NCBI RefSeq assembly: GCF_011039085.1
Contig: NZ_JAAKEI010000009.1
Location: 35,070 to 99,069, forward strand
Direction: 5' to 3'
DNA: 64,000 nt
Source: Desulfovibrio sp. ZJ369
GTDB lineage: Bacteria; Desulfobacterota; Desulfovibrionia; Desulfovibrionales; Desulfovibrionaceae
Shown: positions 59,023 to 64,000 of the stretch, one piece after another
How positions within the stretch are numbered: position 1 is the first letter of the stretch
Layout: every line of letters begins with the position of its first letter
The notes under the pieces: generated by a model
Seen by the model: the letters and a program-made list of their open reading frames with translations, nothing else
Told to the model about the DNA's origin: nothing
The model's database searches: none
Program-made: the position numbers and the translations under genes

Positions 59023-60255
59023 CTGTCCGGCTAAGGGATAAGAAAAAAGTCCAAAATCTCAACGAAATGTGGTAGAAGTGGTTCATGTAACAACCTAGCA
59101 CAGAAGGAGATTTTGGACTTGAGTCACCATAGCACTCTTTTCTCCCAGACGCTGTCCCTCATTCCCAGACATGTTTTTCAAAAGCTCGGACAGCGGCATA
59201 AGACCGGGCGTGCGTCCCGCAAATTCGGTTTCAAGGAACAGTTCACCGCTATGACCTTCATCCCCAGTTGCCGCCAGACGTTCCCTGCGGGACGCTTTAC
59301 GTTGTCTGGGAGCCGCCTCAAGGCGTCTCTATCACTTGGGCCTGAAGAATGTGGCCCGCTCAACCGTGGCCGATGCGAATACCACGCGGCCCGTGGGCTT
59401 TTTCCGGGATTTGTTCGCTGAAATGTACGGCTTGTGCGCCTCAAAGGCCCCGAAACACAAATTCCGCTTCAAGTCCCGCCTGTTCAGCCCGGACGCAACC
59501 ACCATCAGGCTTTGCCTGTCGCTCTTTCCCTGGGCCTCTTTTCGCAAGACCAGAGGCGGGATCAAAATGCATGTGCCGCTGGATCACGACGGCCATATCC
59601 CGGCATTTGTGGCCATTACCGGGGCCAGAACCCACGAAAGCCGCATCGCCAGGACGCTTGAGCCGCCCAGAGGCTCTATCGTGGTTTTCGACAAGGGCTA
59701 TGTGGACCACAACTGGTTTCAGGCGCTCGGAGCAAGGAATATTTCATTTGTCACGCGCCTCAAGCGGAACATTGTGTGTACATTGCTGGAACGCCGCTTT
59801 GTGAACCGGAGAAGCGGCGTAACCTCAGACCACGTCATTGAGGTCGCCACCCGTGGGAAACCGCTGCGCCTGCGCCGAACAGGCTACCGCGATCCGGAAA
59901 GTGGCAGGCGCTACGAATTCCTGACCAATCAGTTCCGGCTGCGCGCCCAAACCATCGCCGACATCTGCGAGCTGTTCTTCAAGGAAATCAAGCAAAGCCT
60001 GCGTATCAGGAGCTTTGTCGGCAACTCGGAAAACGCGGTCATGATCCAGATTTTTACGGCCCTCACAGTCTACCTGCTCCTTGCGTACCAGAAATTCCTC
60101 AGCCGTTTCGGCATTTCTGTCCAACAGCTTTGCCAGCTTATCCAGATCAATCTGCCGGGTGTGGCTTCTTTGGAAGATTTGCTGCGTTCACAGAGAAGAA
60201 AAATTGAAAACTCATTCAATCTCAGCTTGTTATCTCTCGCCCCTTAGCCGGACAG
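59023..60255 (+). mobile_element. IS4-family insertion sequence with 15-bp terminal inverted repeats
   Basis: Bounded by CTGTCCGGCTAAGGG (59023-59037) and its exact complement (60241-60255). It contains one transposase gene broken by a frameshift. The bases outside the two ends do not form an obvious target duplication, so the surroundings may have been rearranged after insertion. Confidence 0.8.
59119..60247 (+). pseudogene. IS4-family DDE transposase (DUF4372 type), frameshifted
   Basis: The N-terminal DUF4372-like part (LFSQTLSLIPRHVFQKLG) reads from a TTG at 59119 to about 59262. The catalytic part is in another frame: LRDALRCLGAASRRLYHLG, STVADANTTRPVGFFRDL, DDE-type GGIKMHVPLDHDG, IVVFDKGYVDHNWF, and the YREK-like FKEIKQSLRIRSFVG, ending at 60247. 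One shift near 59,260 separates the two parts. The element may be mobilised only in trans. Confidence 0.75.
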
Positions 60256-60310
60256 TAATGACTCAATGAGTGTCTCATTCCATGTCTTCCATAAGGACAT
60301 ATAGCAAGAA

Positions 60311-60363
60311 GACTTCTATCTTATAGTAAGGCGCTTCACTGAGATCGACATAAGATAGAAGTC
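60311..60363. repeat. Perfect 13-bp inverted repeat, 27-bp spacing
   Basis: GACTTCTATCTTA (60311-60323) and TAAGATAGAAGTC (60351-60363) are exact complements. They lie in the gap between the IS and the convergent - strand gene. With so long a loop it is more like a protein-binding site or the ends of a tiny element than a terminator. Confidence 0.5.
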
Positions 60364-60500
60364 ATGCATGAAAGGCTTAAAGGTTAGTACAGAGCTGTTA
60401 CGTTCTACGACAAATATACCCACACTTTCTTGACTTCTGTTTGTCTAGTTACCATTACTATCTTTTATCTTTAGAATCCTAACATAGGATACCTAAATTT

Positions 60501-61307
60501 TTAATTATATTTAGTGAGCAAATCTTCTGTATCTTCATCGCTTATAATCCCATTTAAATCTTTTTTTACCTGCTCATAATACGATTCATTTCCTTTATTT
60601 TTGTAAATATATAACGGAACACACCCCCTTCCTCTTGCAACAAGATATGACGACATAATAACTTCACTTTCTCCTAAAAAAATACTATTCGGATTATAAA
60701 GTTTATGTCCAAAGACTTTTATTTTATTCTGTCTTTTGTCATTAATTCTCTTTATAGATCCGATAAATTCATCAATTTTAATTTTTATTTGTTCGCATGT
60801 TAAATTTTGTTTACGTGCTAATATGTTTATCATCTCAGAATCTGGATGCGTAATAATAAATATTATATCAGTATCTTCATGATCATTTTTTTCAAAATAT
60901 TGTTCATTATGAGATATCCATGTCCTTCCATCATTTAATAGAATTGTTATTTTCCTATTACTTTGTATAAAACTTTCAAATTTAAAGGAATTTGCATCAC
61001 TTTCAATATGGCAAAGCCCAGTCCTTTCAATATTTTCAAATGCATTTATTCTATTATTTATCAGGCACATATTATTTTTTACAATATATAAAAAATCTTT
61101 CTTCAAAAAAATATCATATAAAATTGTCCATATCCCAGATATCATAACTACAGATGAAAATTGGTCAAAGTATAATTTTTGATCTGGAAATTTTTCAGAA
61201 AGCCACATAGAGATTACCACTAGTACAAATAGTATTGATGCAATCAAATTTGCTTTTGTAACATATTGTTTAATATTTGGCCACTTGCCATCTAAATTAT
61301 TATTCAT
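60501..61307 (-). CDS. Two-TM protein with cytoplasmic domain, unknown
   Basis: A 268-residue AT-rich gene. Two N-terminal membrane helices (ANLIASILFVLVVISMWL and VVMISGIWTILYDIFL) precede a soluble domain with KITILLNDGRTWISHNEQYF, TDIIFIITHPDSEMINILA and KVFGHKLYNPNSIFLGESEV. The strand order and the late H-K stretch recall a degenerate phospholipase-D-like fold, but no complete HKD motif exists. The layout (two helices plus soluble domain) is common in prokaryotic defence effectors. No operon partner is next to it. Confidence 0.55.
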   Translation of the reverse strand: MNNNLDGKWPNIKQYVTKANLIASILFVLVVISMWLSEKFPDQKLYFDQFSSVVMISGIWTILYDIFLKKDFLYIVKNNMCLINNRINAFENIERTGLCHIESDANSFKFESFIQSNRKITILLNDGRTWISHNEQYFEKNDHEDTDIIFIITHPDSEMINILARKQNLTCEQIKIKIDEFIGSIKRINDKRQNKIKVFGHKLYNPNSIFLGESEVIMSSYLVARGRGCVPLYIYKNKGNESYYEQVKKDLNGIISDEDTEDLLTKYN

Positions 61308-61633
61308 ACTTAGCCCCCTATTCTAAATTTAATAATATCAACACAACAAAAAGTAGTCACCAATATCCTCTAAAAATAAGCTGACACTCAGGCTACAACC
61401 CAAGTGGGCATCATAAACTTTTATATTGTAGGCTGCAAGCGTGGCAGTTACACGTCAATACGGAGGCATTCACCTTTTTGATGATTTCAGGAAATTTTTC
61501 TTGAAAATTCAGAGAATTAAAAAGCCACCTTCATTGAAATGGTGAATGTTTCCCTCAAAAAATATATTGACATTCATTGGTGTATGTCGCCAATTGACAA
61601 TTGCTGACAAATAATTACTGCCTCTCTACCAAG
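61308..61633 (-). other. Intergenic region between the two-TM gene and an IS5 remnant
   Basis: About 325 bases without a supported gene. It includes short AT-rich tracts and a CAATTGACAATTG dyad near 61,592. IS ends could lie here, but I could not define them. Confidence 0.35.
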
Positions 61634-62373
61634 CTAGGAGGATGAATGATACCAGTTCACCGTCGCCACGATATACTTGGTAGTCACACCTCGCCACTGT
61701 TTCAAAACCTGAAATGAGTTTCCAACAAAATGTCTCAATTTATACAAGTAGTTGTCGTAATCACGTTGTTTTTTCCGATTTTTGTGTGGCGGGATGACTG
61801 CTGTCGATCCATTTTCTTCCACCTTTTCCACGAAAGCCTCGCTGTCATAACCTTTATCCGCAAGTAGATATTTAGCGCCAATCCCTTCTATGAGACTGCA
61901 AGCCTTCGTACAATCAGCGACGGTACCTGACGTGACAGCCATTCGAACCGGCATACCATGCGCATCCACGGCCAGATGTATCTTTGAGTTAATCCCCCTT
62001 TTGTGCGCCCCATATCCTGGCTGCCGCCTTTTGCCCCATTCCATCATGATGAACCTTTATATATGAGGCATCAATCATAAGCCATTCAAAATCTGGTTCA
62101 TCGATCAATATTTCGAGAAGTTTTTCCCATACGCCCTTGTCCCGCCAACGACAAAATCTGCGATGTGTATTTTTCCAGTCACCAAAATCAGGGGGGCAAA
62201 TCCCGCCATGGTGCGCCAGTTCGCAAAATCCAGAAGACTGCATTTATAAAGAGACGATTATCCTTTGCAGTTACTCCTCTGACTCCCTCTCTGCCCGGCG
62301 AGTGTGGTTTTAAAATTTCCCAAAGGCCATCAGATATACAAAAAATACAGCCTCTTTCCTTGCTGCAGTTCAT
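61634..62373 (-). pseudogene. IS5-family (IS427-like) transposase, frameshifted
   Basis: Three pieces on the - strand. The N-terminal part (RLFINAVFWILRTGAPWRDL) stops at 62188 after a run of six C. The middle piece continues PPDFGDWKNTHRRFCRWRD and LMIDASYIKVHHDG. The last, in a third frame after a CAAAAGG site, holds GAHKRGINSKIHLAVDAHGM, YLLADKGYDSEAFV and IPPHKNRKKQRDYDNYLYK. The second shift could be the programmed one of IS427-type elements; the first in the C tract makes it a likely pseudogene. Confidence 0.75.
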
Positions 62374-62468
62374 ATTCGCTGCATAGCTATCTGGGCTAAA
62401 ATCAAATGACGACACACCTAGGCCTCGGCATCTCGGTGGGAGCGGTGTGGGGCTCTGGGAAAGTTGCT

Positions 62469-62497
62469 TGTCATATTTGAGAAAATCTGGGAATATC
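62469..62497 (+). promoter_or_regulatory. Probable promoter of the fic gene
   Basis: TTGTCA (62469-62474), 17-base spacer and GAATAT (62492-62497), 28 bases before the start codon with an AGGGAGA ribosome binding site between them. Confidence 0.45.
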
Positions 62498-62524
62498 CGA
62501 GAAAATTGATTTAGGGAGAATGTG

Positions 62525-63580
62525 ATGCCCAGTACCAGAGATATTGTCATCACACCGGATATGCTGAATAAAATCAGTGAAATCGACCAATTTAATGGTT
62601 CCTGGCTTGCTGGTGGGGCTAGGCTGACACAGGAAGAACTCAAAGTCATGAAACGGGTGGCAACCATTGAATCCGTCGGCTCGTCAAATCGTATTGAAGG
62701 CAACAAGATGTCTGACGAAGAGGTGGAGGAGCTTTTCAGGCATATTAATACGAAATCGTTTCAATCCCGTGACGAGGAAGAGGTGGCCGGGTATTCGGAT
62801 TTGATTAATACGATTTTTGAAAATTATCAGGAAATACCGCTGACAGAGAATTACTTAAAGCAGTTACATCACATTTTGTTACGATATTCAGCCAAAGATG
62901 AATGGCATCGAGGAGAGTATAAAAAGGACAGCAACCGTGTGGCGGCATTTGATGGTAATGGGCGGGAAATTGGCTCTCTTTTTGAGACAGCGACGCCGTT
63001 TGATACCCCACGGCTGATGCACGAGCTTATGGAATGGACAAATGACACGTTTAAGGATCGATATCTGCATCCTATTATAACAATTGGTTTATTCATTGTG
63101 CATTTTTTGTCCATTCATCCATTTATCGACGGCAACGGTCGGCTGTCCCGCGCACTGACGATTTTATTGATGCTTAAAAATAATTATACCTATATGCCAT
63201 ATGCGTCAATGGAATCCATTATTGAGGCAAGCAAAGATGCGTACTACCGGGCATTGCACGGAACGCAAAAGACCATTTGGGCGGATCGAGTTGATTATGA
63301 GCCGTGGCTGACGTATTTTATCACCTCTTTGCAGAAGCAAAAGCGGAATCTGGAAGCGAAGATTGCTGGCTTGAAGCAGAAACATGATGCCAAACTTTCC
63401 GGTACGTCTCAGGCCATCTTGGCTCTTTTTGCGGAAGATAGTGCGTTTGAGATGTCTGATATTGCACACCAGATTGATAAAAATCCGGAAACCGTGCGGA
63501 AGGCCGTCCAGGGTCTGGTTAAAAAAGGCTATCTTAAAAAGCACGGGACAACCCGTGGCGTGTTTTATTCCCTGAATTGA
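62525..63580 (+). CDS. Fic-domain protein (class II, probable AMPylase)
   Basis: A 351-residue protein. The inhibitory helix SNRIEGNKM ([S/T]xxxE[G/N]) lies near residue 58, before the Fic core, which defines class II. The active loop is HPFIDGNGRLSRAL near residue 197, a full HxFx[D/E]GNGRxxR motif. A DUF4172/Fic_N-like N-terminus and a C-terminal winged helix (FEMSDIAHQIDKNPETVRKA) complete the usual architecture. Start ATG at 62525 (GTG at 62522 also possible). It would transfer AMP to target proteins, kept in check by its own inhibitory helix. Stand-alone gene. Confidence 0.9.
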   Translation: MPSTRDIVITPDMLNKISEIDQFNGSWLAGGARLTQEELKVMKRVATIESVGSSNRIEGNKMSDEEVEELFRHINTKSFQSRDEEEVAGYSDLINTIFENYQEIPLTENYLKQLHHILLRYSAKDEWHRGEYKKDSNRVAAFDGNGREIGSLFETATPFDTPRLMHELMEWTNDTFKDRYLHPIITIGLFIVHFLSIHPFIDGNGRLSRALTILLMLKNNYTYMPYASMESIIEASKDAYYRALHGTQKTIWADRVDYEPWLTYFITSLQKQKRNLEAKIAGLKQKHDAKLSGTSQAILALFAEDSAFEMSDIAHQIDKNPETVRKAVQGLVKKGYLKKHGTTRGVFYSLN

Positions 63581-63901
63581 ACGGGAGTGGTTTTGACGTG
63601 ATCGGCAGCCCCTCTTGAAGCAGGCGCTGGAAGACGCACTCGCCGGAAGCGTTGCCTGTCGTCTGCTTTCGCTGTATGATATACGCAAGTGCGCATGCCA
63701 TACGGCACCTTTCCCGCGTGTTTGTGGCACGGGAAATACCCGCGCCAGGGAAGGGCTAATACTGTCCAGGGAGGTCTTGGAAAATATTTCAAGATTTGAG
63801 GTATTTTTGTGGGTGTCAGCGGAACGATACCCATGAAAAACAAAGAATTTCAAGCCGTTGTCCTTGAAATTTTATCCCCTTGGGGACGCCAAGCAAATTA
63901 C
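63581..63901 (+). other. Region after fic without a supported gene
   Basis: No frame here shows a family signature; those that exist on both strands have shadow composition. A frame opening at 63834 and running off the window edge is interrupted by a hairpin and is not called. Confidence 0.35.
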
Positions 63902-63951
63902 AAGCGTAGCAATGTGCCTTCAGGGCATATTTCTACGCTTTTTGCTTTTTT
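63902..63951 (+). terminator. Rho-independent terminator-like hairpin
   Basis: AAGCGTAG (63902-63909) pairs with CTACGCTT (63933-63940); inside, AATGTGCC and GGGCATATT extend the stem around a TTCA loop, followed by TTTGCTTTTTT. It could end the transcript coming from fic or from the opposite side. Confidence 0.6.
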
Positions 63952-64000
63952 CCGGCCCGCCCACCTCATAAGCCCTTTCCGGTTCTGGTTCCTCCAGGCC

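Noticed and set aside
63615..63836. A 73-codon frame after fic
   Set aside because: No ribosome binding site, no family pattern and an alternative frame of similar length on the other strand.
63834..64000. Start of a gene running off the right edge
   Set aside because: It is crossed by a terminator-like hairpin at 63902-63951 and the translated sequence shows no recognisable pattern.

Overview
The window looks like a piece of a Desulfovibrionaceae genome (Desulfovibrio or Bilophila type). This is inferred from the high-GC codon use, AGGAG-type ribosome binding sites and a Dot/Icm (MPF_I) conjugation cluster of the kind these bacteria carry on integrative elements. The whole window is accessory DNA; I saw no housekeeping genes, rRNA or tRNA.

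Region 1 (1-24.65 kb) is a conjugative element. On the + strand it carries Dot/Icm-type type IV secretion genes: the end of dotG, then dotE-, dotP- and dotI-like genes, dotO, a secreted protein, dotA, dotD, dotC, dotB, icmT, dotM and the coupling protein dotL. Mixed in are an ArdC-like antirestriction protein, topoisomerase III, a DsbA-like thioredoxin and a PAPS-reductase-like enzyme. The apparatus looks decayed. dotO is frameshifted and has lost most of its ATPase core, dotA is fused into the remnant of the next gene, and two toxin-antitoxin cassettes sit antisense inside the operon. A giant methylase-helicase gene closes the block and is cut off abruptly near 24,653.

Region 2 (about 24.65-42.11 kb) reads as an integrative mobilizable element. 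It has two tandem P4-type integrases (the first has lost catalytic residues, the second is intact), an AlpA-like regulator, a ColE1-like mobilization set (MobC, a MbeA-type relaxase with a nested MbeD-like gene) and TraK/TraL/TraM-like genes. Cargo follows on the - strand: a three-gene GHKL ATPase / STAS-like DUF4325 / PIN module, a remnant of a DUF1524-type protein, a type ISP restriction-modification enzyme, two orphan genes and broken IS1-family transposases. Paired GGGTAT motifs with a 12-bp period occur near both proposed ends.

Region 3 (42.16-46.81 kb) starts with an IncP/R64-like oriT followed by NikA- and NikB-like genes, the relaxase type expected to partner a Dot/Icm-type transfer system. 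A reverse transcriptase gene (one-base frameshift in a T tract) and a SLATT-type membrane effector gene follow, with a 180-bp MITE-like repeat between them.

Region 4 (47.4-58.7 kb) is a complete Hma-like (helicase, methylase, ATPase) defence operon: DUF499 ATPase, a small protein, an embedded XRE/ImmA-IrrE plus DUF4411 PIN pair, a DUF1156 methyltransferase and a PLD-SNF2 helicase.

Region 5 (58.7-64 kb) is mobile-element debris: a hairpin-rich repeat, an IS4-family element with 15-bp inverted repeats, a two-TM protein of unknown function, a broken IS5-family transposase and an intact class II Fic protein. The window is therefore a stack of conjugation, mobilization and defence modules in which the original transfer machinery has probably lost self-transfer ability.
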